A stretch of 8,571 nt of DNA from Actinobacteria bacterium UBA5176. Its GTDB lineage: Bacteria > Actinomycetota > UBA4738. The notes below the pieces were generated by a model, which saw only the letters and a program-made list of their open reading frames with translations, was not told where the DNA came from and did not search any database. Numbering within the stretch: position 1 is the first letter of the stretch; each line of letters opens with the position of its first letter. The stretch lies in NCBI GenBank assembly GCA_002413305.1, contig DHWS01000032.1, positions 1 through 8,571 on the forward strand, read 5' to 3'. Below, piece by piece: positions 1 to 6,596 of the stretch. Made by a program: the position numbers and the translations under genes.

Positions 1-1260
1 CTGCGCCACGCCTCCGACGAAGCGTATCGAGCGGTGGCCGAACCTGCGGAAGGGACCGTCCTGACCGTGCTTCGAGACGGGGCGGCCGCTGCCGAGGAAG
101 GAATCGGGCGGGTCGCCGACGTGCTGGCCCGCGCGCTTGAGGCCGCCCGCCACTCGCTGGCCCAGACGAGGGAGACCCTGCCGGAGCTCCGCCAGGCCGG
201 CGTGGTGGATGCGGGCGGCAAGGGGATCGTGCTGCTGTTGGACGCGCTGCTGGCGGCGGTTCGGGGTGAGCGACCGAACGAACCGGTCGGCCCGCTCGGA
301 CCAGTGGGCGCGCCAGAGGCCGCCCCGCAGGCCCCGTTGGACTTCCCGTTCGAGGTGCAGTACCTCCTGCACGCCGAAGAAGATGCGGTCCCGGAGCTCC
401 GCCGCGCGCTGGCCGAGCTGGGCGACTCCCTGGTTCTGGTCGGCGGGGGCGGAGCGTACCGCGTGCACGTCCATACGGATAGGCCGGACGACGTTCTGGC
501 GGTGGCGCAGCGTACCGGCGGGGCCCACGACGTGTCGGTCGTCCACCTCGAGGGCCGGGCGGCCGAGTGCGCCGCCGGGCCGGCCCGGGCGGTCCAAGTG
601 GCCGAACAGGCCAGCGGGCTGGTCGCGGTGGCCGAAGGATCAGGTCTGATTCGGGCGTTCCGTTCGCTCGGAGCGGTCGTCGTGGCCGGGGGGCCGGGCA
701 ACAACCCTTCGGTCGGGGCGCTCGTCGAGGCCGTGGAGCGGGCTCCCGGGGCGTCGGTCCTGATGCTCCCGAACCACCCGAACGTGATCCCGGCGGCCGA
801 GCGCGCTGCGGGCGAGGCCTCGAAGGAGGTCCACGTGGTCCCGGCGGGTTCGATCGTGGCGGGGATCGCCGCGGCGACCGCGTTCGATCCGCTGGCCGGC
901 CTGGAGGCGAACGCCGGATCGAGCGACGAGGCCGCCCGCTCGGTGCGGAGTGGGGAGCTGGTCCCTGCCGTGCGGGACGCCGACACGCCGGCCGGTCCGG
1001 TGCGCAGAGGTGGGTGGCTGGCCATGGCCGATGGACGGGCGGTCGCGGCGGGCCTTCCGGTGGCCGATTCGGCGGTCACGTTGCTCCGGAGCCTGGTCGG
1101 CGAAGGCGCCGAGCTGGTTACCCTGGTCGTGGGGGCCGACGCTTCGGAGGAGGACGCCACGGCCGTCCGGCGGGCCTTGATGGAAGCGTTCCCCGACCTT
1201 GAGCTGGAAGTGTTGGACGGTGGCCAGCCCCGCTACCCGTTCCTGATCGGGGTGGAGTGA
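1..1260 (+). CDS. fakA: DAK2/YloV-family fatty acid kinase FakA-like protein, 5'-truncated by window edge
   Basis: The frame is open from base 1, so the start lies outside the window; 419 residues are visible where the family usually has about 540-560. FakA phosphorylates fatty acids held by a FakB (DegV-like) carrier, feeding exogenous fatty acids into phospholipid synthesis; no fakB is visible here. The first ~80 residues match the end of the DhaL kinase domain (AYRAVAEPAEGTVLTV, then GVVDAGGKGIVLLLDALL). The Mg-ATP aspartate cluster of that domain should lie upstream. Residues about 115-185 match the middle domain, with VHVHT at 155-159 (His156, His158). The Cys that ligates zinc with these histidines in S. 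aureus FakA seems replaced: FEVQYL stands where YCTEFL is usual. Residues ~195-419 are the C-terminal DegV-like domain (GGPGNNPSVGAL, LPNHPNVI, GGQPRYPFLIGVE end). The stop overlaps the recG start. The family is secure; fatty acid kinase activity in this organism is inferred. Confidence 0.88.
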   Translation: MRHASDEAYRAVAEPAEGTVLTVLRDGAAAAEEGIGRVADVLARALEAARHSLAQTRETLPELRQAGVVDAGGKGIVLLLDALLAAVRGERPNEPVGPLGPVGAPEAAPQAPLDFPFEVQYLLHAEEDAVPELRRALAELGDSLVLVGGGGAYRVHVHTDRPDDVLAVAQRTGGAHDVSVVHLEGRAAECAAGPARAVQVAEQASGLVAVAEGSGLIRAFRSLGAVVVAGGPGNNPSVGALVEAVERAPGASVLMLPNHPNVIPAAERAAGEASKEVHVVPAGSIVAGIAAATAFDPLAGLEANAGSSDEAARSVRSGELVPAVRDADTPAGPVRRGGWLAMADGRAVAAGLPVADSAVTLLRSLVGEGAELVTLVVGADASEEDATAVRRALMEAFPDLELEVLDGGQPRYPFLIGVE

Positions 1261-3521
1261 GCCAGGTCGCCCCGCCCCGCCGGCTGACGCTCGCCAGTTC
1301 GATCGAGGCGGTCGACCGGCAGCTCGCCGGTCGACGGACCGGATCCCGGACGAAGGGCCCGCCCGCCGCCCTGGTGCTGGCCGCCGGGCTCGGCATCGAA
1401 ACGGTCGGCGACCTGCTTCGGCATTACCCCCGGCGCTACATCGACCGGTCGGCAACGGTGCCCATCGGCGAACTGCGGTTCCGCCAAGGACAGGACGTGA
1501 CGATCATCGGCCGCGTCCAGCGGGTCGACAAGCGGCTCACCCGCCGCCACCAGACGATGGTCACGGTCGTCGTCCACGACGGAACGGGACGCTTGGAGCT
1601 GCCGTTCTTCAATCAGCCGTGGACCGCTTCCCTGTACCGGGAGGGGCTGGAGCTCGCGGTCAGCGGCCGCGCGGGGACCTACCGAGGCCGCCTCCAGCTC
1701 CAGAACCAGGAGCTCGAGGTCCTGCGCGGCGACGAGGCCGAGACCGTGCATACCGGGCGGATCATCCCCGTCCATCGGGCGACCGAGGGTGTCTCGCCGC
1801 GGACCATCCGAGAGCTGGTCCACCGGGCCCTGCAACAGCTCGGCCGGATCCCGGAGCCCTTCCCCCCGGATGCGCTAGCGGGCGAGGGCTTGGTCGATGA
1901 GGACCGCGCCCTCCGCTGGATCCACTTCCCGGATGACGAAGAACAGCGGGTCCAGGCGATCGAGCGCCTGAAGTTCGACGAGCTATTCACGCTGGAGCTC
2001 GGGGTCGCCTACCGAAAGCACCGCATCGAACGGGCCGCCCGGGGCGTCGCGCACGATCCGGCCGGCGAGCCGGGGGAGCGGCTGCTGACGCACCTGCCGT
2101 TCGAACTGACCGCCGCCCAGCGCCGGGTCATGGCGGAGATCGCCTCGGACATGGCAGCGCCGAAGCCGATGAACCGGCTGCTTCAGGGCGACGTCGGTTC
2201 GGGAAAAACGGTGGTCGCGCTCCACGCTGCCCTGGTCGCCGTCGGGTCCGGCCACCAGGCCACCATCATGGCGCCGACCGAGGTCCTGGCAGGGCAGCAC
2301 CGCCGGAGCGTGGCCTCCCTCCTGGACCCGATCGGAGGCCGGGACCTGACCGCGGCCGCCGGGACGAAGCCGCTCGCCGACCCCGCCCAGGCCAGCCTGC
2401 TGGACGGGCCGTCCGACGAACCTGAGACCACCCCAGAGCCCGCCGTGGCCGGGAAGCCCATCACGTACGCGCTGCTGACCGCCGCCGTCACCGGGAGGGA
2501 CCGGCAGCGGGTGCTGGACGGGGTGGCGAACGGCGAGGTGGACCTCGTGGTGGGCACGCACGCACTGGTCCAGGAAGGCGTGACGTTCGCCGACCTCTCG
2601 CTGGCCGTGATCGACGAGCAGCACCGGTTCGGCGTGCACCAGCGGGTGCTCCTGAAGGAGAAGGGCGCCCATCCCGACGTGCTCATCATGACCGCCACGC
2701 CGATCCCGCGGACGCTGGCGCTCACCTACTACGGGGACCTCGACGTGAGCGTGCTGGACGAGCTGCCGGCCGGGCGCCGTCCCGTCCGGACCCACGTGGC
2801 GCGGGGAGAGCCGGAGCGGGCGCAGGCCTACCGGCTGGTCCGGGACGAAGTGGCCGCCGGGCGGCAGGCATTCGTGGTCTGCGCGGCCATCGACGAGGGC
2901 AACCGCCTGGAGGTCAAGGCGGCCGAAGCGGAAGCCGAGCGGCTCCAGAAGGACGTGTTCCCCGACCTGCGGATCGGGCTGCTCCACGGCCGGATGCGCC
3001 CCGCCGAGAAGGAGTCGGTGATGGCGTCGTTCCGCGATGGCCAGGCAGATCTGTTGATCGCCACCACCGTGATCGAGGTGGGCGTCGACGTCCCGAACGC
3101 CACCGTCATGCTCGTGGAGAACGCCGAACGGTTCGGCCTGGCGCAGCTCCACCAGCTCCGGGGGCGGATCGGCCGGGCCGGGTTCGACTCGCACTGCGTG
3201 CTGTTCGACGAGAGCGGTCCCGACAACGAGGAGGCGCGGCAGCGACTGGAGGCGATGGCCGCGACCACGGACGGGTTCGTGCTGGCCGACGTCGACCTGC
3301 GCCTGCGCGGCGAAGGGACGTTGTTCGACATCAAGCAGGCGGGCATGCCGGACCTGAAGCTCGCCAAGCTCGCCGAGGATGCCGAGCTCGTGAAGCGGGC
3401 CCGGGTGCGGGCGTTCGAACTCATCGGCCGCGATCCCGACATGGACGTCCACCCGGAGCTGCTGGAGACGCTCCGGCAGGCCTTCCGGGGCGAGGCGATC
3501 GAGTGGCTGTTCCGCAGCTGA
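1257..3521 (+). CDS. recG: ATP-dependent DNA helicase RecG
   Basis: This is the superfamily 2 helicase that reverses stalled replication forks and processes branched DNA. It has 754 residues, close to the usual 690-740 plus a lineage insert. The N-terminal wedge/OB-fold domain spans about 40-160 (LLRHYPRRYIDRS near its start). The helicase motifs are all present: Walker A GDVGSGKT 311-318, motif II DEQH 453-456 followed by RFGVHQR, motif III TATPIPRT 479-486, motif V ATTVIEVGVDVPNA, and motif VI QLRGRIGRAG 633-642. A Pro/Ala/Asp-rich insert of about 40 residues lies at roughly 360-402, between motif Ia and ALLT; mycobacterial RecG also seems longer here. The TRG region reads RGEGTLFDIKQAG rather than RGPGE-LGTRQSG, keeping the Gln. 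The GTG start overlaps the fakA stop (GTGA) behind a GGGG/GGAG tract, suggesting translational coupling. Confidence 0.97.
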   Translation: MSQVAPPRRLTLASSIEAVDRQLAGRRTGSRTKGPPAALVLAAGLGIETVGDLLRHYPRRYIDRSATVPIGELRFRQGQDVTIIGRVQRVDKRLTRRHQTMVTVVVHDGTGRLELPFFNQPWTASLYREGLELAVSGRAGTYRGRLQLQNQELEVLRGDEAETVHTGRIIPVHRATEGVSPRTIRELVHRALQQLGRIPEPFPPDALAGEGLVDEDRALRWIHFPDDEEQRVQAIERLKFDELFTLELGVAYRKHRIERAARGVAHDPAGEPGERLLTHLPFELTAAQRRVMAEIASDMAAPKPMNRLLQGDVGSGKTVVALHAALVAVGSGHQATIMAPTEVLAGQHRRSVASLLDPIGGRDLTAAAGTKPLADPAQASLLDGPSDEPETTPEPAVAGKPITYALLTAAVTGRDRQRVLDGVANGEVDLVVGTHALVQEGVTFADLSLAVIDEQHRFGVHQRVLLKEKGAHPDVLIMTATPIPRTLALTYYGDLDVSVLDELPAGRRPVRTHVARGEPERAQAYRLVRDEVAAGRQAFVVCAAIDEGNRLEVKAAEAEAERLQKDVFPDLRIGLLHGRMRPAEKESVMASFRDGQADLLIATTVIEVGVDVPNATVMLVENAERFGLAQLHQLRGRIGRAGFDSHCVLFDESGPDNEEARQRLEAMAATTDGFVLADVDLRLRGEGTLFDIKQAGMPDLKLAKLAEDAELVKRARVRAFELIGRDPDMDVHPELLETLRQAFRGEAIEWLFRS

Positions 3522-3528
3522 GGTCCTG

Positions 3529-4074
3529 ATGAGGGTGATCGCCGGCTCCGCGAAAGGGGTCCGTCTGGCACATGTCCCCGCCGGGACCCGCCCCGTCTCG
3601 GACCGGGCCCGGGAGGGCCTGTTCTCGAGTCTCGGCCAGGGGGTGGTGGGAGCCCGGGTCCTGGACCTGTTCGCCGGGACCGGGGCGATGGGGATCGAAG
3701 CCCTCTCCCGAGGGGCGTCGAGCGCGTTGTTCGTCGACTCCTCGCCGGCGGCCGTCCGGGTGATCGGCGAGAACCTCCGACGGGCCCGGAGGGTCTCCGC
3801 CGGCACGATCCGCCGGCAGGACGTCCGGCGGACGATTCGTCAGGATCCAGGGCAGTTCGACCTGGTGATCCTGGACCCGCCGTACGCCGTCCCGCCCACA
3901 GAGCTCGACGGGGTCATCAGCGAAATCGCAGGTCAGGGCGTGGTTTCGGCCGGCGGCAGGGTGGTCCTGACCCGGCCCGCGAAGGGTTACACGCCTGTGA
4001 TTCCGTTAGACTGGCTGCTCGTCAAACGGCTTTCCTACGGCGAGGCCGTGATCGCCGTGTTCCAGATCCCGTAG
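3529..4074 (+). CDS. rsmD: 16S rRNA (guanine(966)-N2)-methyltransferase RsmD
   Basis: RsmD transfers a methyl group from S-adenosylmethionine to N2 of G966 of 16S rRNA (E. coli numbering) during small-subunit assembly. The 181 residues match the family length. MRVIAGSAKGVRL is the typical start, followed by TRPVSDRAREGLFSSL. SAM motif I is VLDLFAGTGAMGIEALSRG (Leu45-Asp46, Gly50, Gly52), and the base-binding catalytic motif is DPPY at 116-119, as in other N2-guanine and N6-adenine methyltransferases. It starts at ATG, the only ATG among the visible starts of the block, 7 bases after the recG stop, with a GAGG tract at 3520-3523. The rsmD-coaD pairing that follows is widely conserved in bacteria and supports the call. 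Confidence 0.95.
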   Translation: MRVIAGSAKGVRLAHVPAGTRPVSDRAREGLFSSLGQGVVGARVLDLFAGTGAMGIEALSRGASSALFVDSSPAAVRVIGENLRRARRVSAGTIRRQDVRRTIRQDPGQFDLVILDPPYAVPPTELDGVISEIAGQGVVSAGGRVVLTRPAKGYTPVIPLDWLLVKRLSYGEAVIAVFQIP

Positions 4075-4081
4075 ATCGCAC

Positions 4082-4087
4082 AGGAGG
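4082..4087 (+). promoter_or_regulatory. Shine-Dalgarno AGGAGG of coaD
   Basis: A full AGGAGG lies 10 bases before the GTG at 4098, within the 23-base gap after rsmD. It decides the coaD start, because no ATG lies at the expected N-terminus. Confidence 0.75.
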
Positions 4088-4097
4088 GCATCTGCAG

Positions 4098-4589
4098 GTG
4101 GGTCTCACCGCGCTGTGTCCGGGGACCTTCGACCCCGTTACCAACGGCCATCTCGATATCATCCAGCGGGCCAGCCGCTGCTTCGACATGGTCGCCGTCG
4201 GGGTGCTCGAGAACCCCGGCAAGGAGCCCCTGTTCTCGGTCGAGGAGCGGGTGGCCATGTTGAAGGAGGCGCTGGCGGAGGTGCCGAACGTCGAGATCGC
4301 CTCGTTCTCCGGGCTGCTCGTCGACTACGCGAGGGAACGGGGGACGACGATCGTGGTGAAGGGCCTCCGAGCGGTCACCGACTTCGACTACGAGCTGCAG
4401 ATGGCTCAGATGAACAGTCAGATGGGCGGGGTGGAGACGTTCTTCGTCTCGACCAGCCCGCAGTGGTCCTACCTCTCCTCGTCGCTGATCAAGGAAGTGG
4501 TGCGCTTCGGCGGCGACGTGTCCAGGCTCGTCCCGCCGGTGGTCCTGGAGCGCCTGCAGGAGAAGCTGGCCGGGATGAGGGGTGACTGA
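4098..4589 (+). CDS. coaD: Phosphopantetheine adenylyltransferase CoaD (PPAT)
   Basis: CoaD carries out the penultimate step of coenzyme A synthesis: 4'-phosphopantetheine plus ATP gives dephospho-CoA and pyrophosphate. The 163 residues are the usual size for the bacterial hexameric enzyme. The nucleotidyltransferase signature is PGTFDPVTNGHLDII, with Thr10 and the TNGH box ending at His18. Lys42 (NPGKEPLF) and Arg91 (KGLRAVTDFDYELQMA) fall at the same numbers as the E. coli substrate-binding residues. The C-terminal YLSSSLIKEVVRFGGDVSRLVP block is also typical. The GTG start follows a strong AGGAGG. Only 3 bases separate its stop from the next gene. Its placement after rsmD is the common bacterial arrangement. 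Confidence 0.97.
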   Translation: MGLTALCPGTFDPVTNGHLDIIQRASRCFDMVAVGVLENPGKEPLFSVEERVAMLKEALAEVPNVEIASFSGLLVDYARERGTTIVVKGLRAVTDFDYELQMAQMNSQMGGVETFFVSTSPQWSYLSSSLIKEVVRFGGDVSRLVPPVVLERLQEKLAGMRGD

Positions 4590-4592
4590 GGC

Positions 4593-5108
4593 GTGGACCT
4601 GAGCGCGAGGATGCAGCAGATCGAGGAGCTGATCGAGGAGGCGAAGTCCATGCCGCTCTCCTCCAGCGTGCTGGTGAACAAGCAGGAGATCCTCGAACTG
4701 CTCGACGCGGCCAAGCACGAGCTTCCCGAAGAGGTGAAACAGGCCCGGTGGATCGTGAAGGACCGGGAGGAGCTTATGGCCAAGGCCCGGCGGGACGGGG
4801 AGGCCATCGTGCAGCGCGCCCACCATGAGCAGGCCCGCCTGGTCTCCGAGGAGGAGGTCGTCCGGGCGGCGAACGAGGAGGCCGAGCGGCTCCTGGCGGA
4901 CGCCCGCGAGCAGGCCCGCCTGATCCGCCTGGAGGCCGAGGACTACGTGGATGCCAAGCTCGCCCAGTTCGAGATCGCCCTGGACAAGACGCGGTCGGAG
5001 CTGGAGAAGTCGATCGGGCAAGTGCAGCGCGGCCGGGAGAAGCTGCGCGGCGTCTCCCCGGCCCAGGAGGAGTTCGGCGGCGAGGAGTACGCGGAGGAGG
5101 AGGCGTGA
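4593..5108 (+). CDS. SepIVA/DivIVA-like coiled-coil protein (actinobacterial cell-envelope/division family)
   Basis: This 171-residue protein is highly charged and almost entirely helical. The N-terminal helix (MQQIEELIEEAKSMPLSSSV) is followed by a Ser-rich turn and then VNKQEILELLDAAK. A long coiled coil of Glu/Ala/Arg heptads (about 50-155) and an acidic tail (EEFGGEEYAEEEA) complete it. There is no signal peptide or membrane segment, so it should be cytoplasmic. The MPLSSSV-(L)-VN-EIL pattern and position directly before DUF177 and near rnc-mutM match mycobacterial SepIVA (Rv2927c), a DivIVA-like factor needed for cell division and envelope growth; that protein is longer (about 245 residues). 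Such proteins are often mislabelled as ATP synthase subunit b because of the coiled coil. The GTG start has AGGGG at 4578-4582. The family and coiled-coil assignments are good; the division role is inferred from homology and context. Confidence 0.75.
   Translation: MDLSARMQQIEELIEEAKSMPLSSSVLVNKQEILELLDAAKHELPEEVKQARWIVKDREELMAKARRDGEAIVQRAHHEQARLVSEEEVVRAANEEAERLLADAREQARLIRLEAEDYVDAKLAQFEIALDKTRSELEKSIGQVQRGREKLRGVSPAQEEFGGEEYAEEEA
5093..5103 (+). promoter_or_regulatory. Purine-rich Shine-Dalgarno tract of the DUF177 gene, inside the preceding coding region
   Basis: GGAGGAGGAGG ends one base before the GTG at 5105, offering several overlapping GGAGG cores 1 to 7 bases from the start. The same bases encode the Glu-rich tail of the coiled-coil protein, so the acidic C-terminus doubles as the ribosome-binding site of the next gene. 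Confidence 0.65.
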
Positions 5109-5650
5109 CAGCCGTGGCGATCGAGCTCGACGTCCGAGACCTCGTCGGCCAGCCGGGAGCCTCCCGCGCCGTTCGGGTGGCCGAACACGTCCCCGGGCTG
5201 GCCACCCCGCTGGCCACCGTTCCCGAAGAGCGGCCCGTCGGGGCCGAGCTGCTGCTGGAGAGCGTGGTCGAGGGCGTGCTGGTGAGCGGTCCGATCGAGG
5301 GCGTCATGACCATGCACTGCGCGCGCTGCCTGAAGCCGTTCGAGACGCAGTTCCACCTGCCGGTACAAGAGCTGTTCGCCTTCGGGGCGAGCCCCGACGA
5401 CGACGAATACCCGCTGGTCGAGGGGTTCCTCGACCTCGAACCGATGATCCGTGACGCCGTGGTCTTGGCCATGCCGTTCTCCCCGCTGTGCCGGGAAGAC
5501 TGCCTCGGCCTGTGCGCACGGTGCGGAGGCGACCGCAACCTGGGCGAGTGTGCCTGCGAGCCGGAGTCCGACCCCCGCTGGTCCGTGCTGCGGGACCTGG
5601 ATCTGGACCTGGATCTGGACCTGCCCGACGGGCCGGGTTCACCGGGCTGA
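5105..5650 (+). CDS. DUF177 (YceD-family) protein, large-subunit rRNA accumulation factor
   Basis: The 181-residue protein belongs to the DUF177/YceD family, nearly always next to rpmF. Bacterial YceD and plant relatives are linked to accumulation of 23S rRNA; the mechanism is not settled. The start ELDVRDLVGQPGASR is typical of actinobacterial members. LLLESVVEGVLVSG-(7)-CARCLKPF places the first cysteine pair at 72 and 75. The second cysteine cluster holds Cys129, 133, 137, 140, 149 and 151 (LCARCGG, ECAC), a probable metal site. After the usual SDPRWSVLRDL end comes an unusual tail of alternating Asp-Leu dipeptides (codons 164-173) and PDGPGSPG. The GTG start overlaps the preceding stop by 4 bases. 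The family call is sure; function is inferred from homologues and the neighbouring L32 gene. Confidence 0.9.
   Translation: MTAVAIELDVRDLVGQPGASRAVRVAEHVPGLATPLATVPEERPVGAELLLESVVEGVLVSGPIEGVMTMHCARCLKPFETQFHLPVQELFAFGASPDDDEYPLVEGFLDLEPMIRDAVVLAMPFSPLCREDCLGLCARCGGDRNLGECACEPESDPRWSVLRDLDLDLDLDLPDGPGSPG
5594..5623 (+). repeat. In-frame tandem repeat (12-base unit, 2.5 copies) encoding five Asp-Leu dipeptides
   Basis: The unit GACCTGGATCTG occurs twice and is followed by a half unit GACCTG, giving alternating GAC/GAT and CTG codons near the 3' end of the DUF177 gene. Units are multiples of three, so slippage would change the tail length without a frameshift. Confidence 0.9.
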
Positions 5651-5677
5651 GCGGACCGTCGGACCACGAACGATACG

Positions 5678-5684
5678 AGAGGAG
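5678..5684 (+). promoter_or_regulatory. Shine-Dalgarno AGAGGAG of rpmF
   Basis: AGAGGAG sits 7 bases before the GTG at 5692 and sets the L32 start, giving Met-Pro-Thr-Pro-Lys-Arg-Lys. The 41-base gap between the DUF177 stop and this start is the longest in the block. Confidence 0.75.
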
Positions 5685-5691
5685 CGAAACC

Positions 5692-5871
5692 GTGCCAACG
5701 CCCAAACGGAAGATGGGCCGCGCGCCCACCCGGCAGCGGGCTTCCCAGTGGAAGGCCACGCCGCCGACGTACGCGGAATGCCCGCAGTGCCACCAGCCGA
5801 AGCTCCCGCACCGCGTGTGCGCGAATTGCGGCTACTACGCGGGACGGCAGGCGATCGAGGTCGAAGAGTAG
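5692..5871 (+). CDS. rpmF: 50S ribosomal protein L32 (zinc-binding, four-cysteine form)
   Basis: The 59-residue product has the usual L32 length and begins MPTPKRKMGRAPTRQRAS, matching the conserved basic start of bacterial L32. Cysteines 30, 33, 43 and 46 form two CxxC pairs (CPQC, CANC) that would hold one zinc ion, so this is the C+ form, not the cysteine-free form used under zinc limitation. GYYAGRQAIEVEE is a normal end. A strong Shine-Dalgarno places the GTG start; a longer reading of the same frame upstream overlaps DUF177 and is not credible. DUF177-rpmF adjacency is conserved across bacteria. Confidence 0.96.
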   Translation: MPTPKRKMGRAPTRQRASQWKATPPTYAECPQCHQPKLPHRVCANCGYYAGRQAIEVEE

Positions 5872-5887
5872 AAGCGGGAGGTCGAAG
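5857..5887 (+). repeat. 10-base direct repeat GAGGTCGAAG bracketing the rpmF/rnc junction
   Basis: GAGGTCGAAG occurs at 5857-5866 (end of rpmF) and 5878-5887 (immediately before the rnc GTG), offset by 21 bases. The second copy overlaps the rnc Shine-Dalgarno GGGAGG at 5876-5881, which lies 7 bases before the start. A small local duplication could have given rnc its ribosome-binding site; chance is also possible in this purine-rich stretch. Confidence 0.6.
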
Positions 5888-5888
5888 G

Positions 5889-6596
5889 GTGACGCGGGAG
5901 CCGACGCCCCTCGAGCGGGCCCTCGCGGTGCGGTTCGAGGACGCCTCCATGCTGGAAGCGGCCCTCACCCACCGCTCGTTCGCGTTCGAGCAGGGTTCGC
6001 CCGTCACCAACGAGCGCCTGGAGTTCCTGGGCGACGCCGTCCTGGGGCTGGTCATCACCGACATGGCCTACCGCGAGTTCACCGACCTCTCGGAGGGCGA
6101 GCTGGCCAAGCTTCGAGCGGCCATGGTGAACATGACCATGCTGGCAGAGGTGGCACGGGGCCTTCGGCTCGGCGACCAGATCCTGCTCGGGCGCGGTGAG
6201 GAGCTGTCGGGAGGCCGGGACAAGGCGAGCATCCTGGCCGACGGGTTCGAAGCCGTGATCGGCGCGATCTATCTGGACCTCGGCCTGGACGCCGTGCACA
6301 CCTTGCTCCGCCGCCTCTTCTGGCCCCGCATGTCCGCGTACGCGCGGGGTGAGGGCGACCGTGACTACAAGACCATCCTCCAGGAGGTCGCCGCGCAGGA
6401 TCTTGGGCGGGTGCCGGAGTACCGGGTCCGGGAGCGTGGGCCGGACCACGAGAAGGAGTTCACGGCCACCGTGTTCCTGGCCGGCCGGGAGTTCGGCCGC
6501 GGGACCGGCCGTTCGAAGAAGGAGGCCGAACAGGGCGCGGCCCGTGAGGCCTACCGCCGTCTGGACTCCGGCGTCACCTTGGGCGAGGAGACGTAG
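5889..6596 (+). CDS. rnc: Ribonuclease III
   Basis: RNase III cuts double-stranded RNA, releasing rRNA precursors and controlling some mRNAs; the Streptomyces version (AbsB) sits in the same gene order. The product has 235 residues, a normal length. The RNase III domain carries the signature NERLEFLGD at 41-49, with catalytic Glu45 and Asp49, and LADGFEAVIGAIYLDLG with Asp118 and Glu121 as the remaining metal ligands. A double-stranded-RNA-binding domain occupies about 160-228 (DYKTILQEVAAQ, PEYRV, FGRGTGRSKKEAEQGAAREA). The GTG start at 5889 has GGGAGG 7 bases upstream; a longer in-frame reading from within DUF177 was rejected. Its TAG stop shares one base with the mutM GTG. Confidence 0.97.
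   Translation: MTREPTPLERALAVRFEDASMLEAALTHRSFAFEQGSPVTNERLEFLGDAVLGLVITDMAYREFTDLSEGELAKLRAAMVNMTMLAEVARGLRLGDQILLGRGEELSGGRDKASILADGFEAVIGAIYLDLGLDAVHTLLRRLFWPRMSAYARGEGDRDYKTILQEVAAQDLGRVPEYRVRERGPDHEKEFTATVFLAGREFGRGTGRSKKEAEQGAAREAYRRLDSGVTLGEET

Noticed and set aside
1983..3806. A 607-codon open frame on the minus strand
   Set aside because: It lies antisense to recG and rsmD, whose motifs are complete on the plus strand; long antisense frames are expected in GC-rich genes, and its translation is low-complexity Arg/His/Pro-rich.
4774..5811. A 345-codon minus-strand open frame rich in Arg-Ser repeats
   Set aside because: It is antisense to the coiled-coil, DUF177 and rpmF genes; its Ser-Arg run is only the reverse reading of the Asp-Leu tandem repeat.
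5451..6596. An N-terminally extended RNase III starting within the DUF177 gene
   Set aside because: The extension reads out of frame through DUF177 and rpmF, is low-complexity, and RNase III has a well-placed GTG with GGGAGG at 5889.
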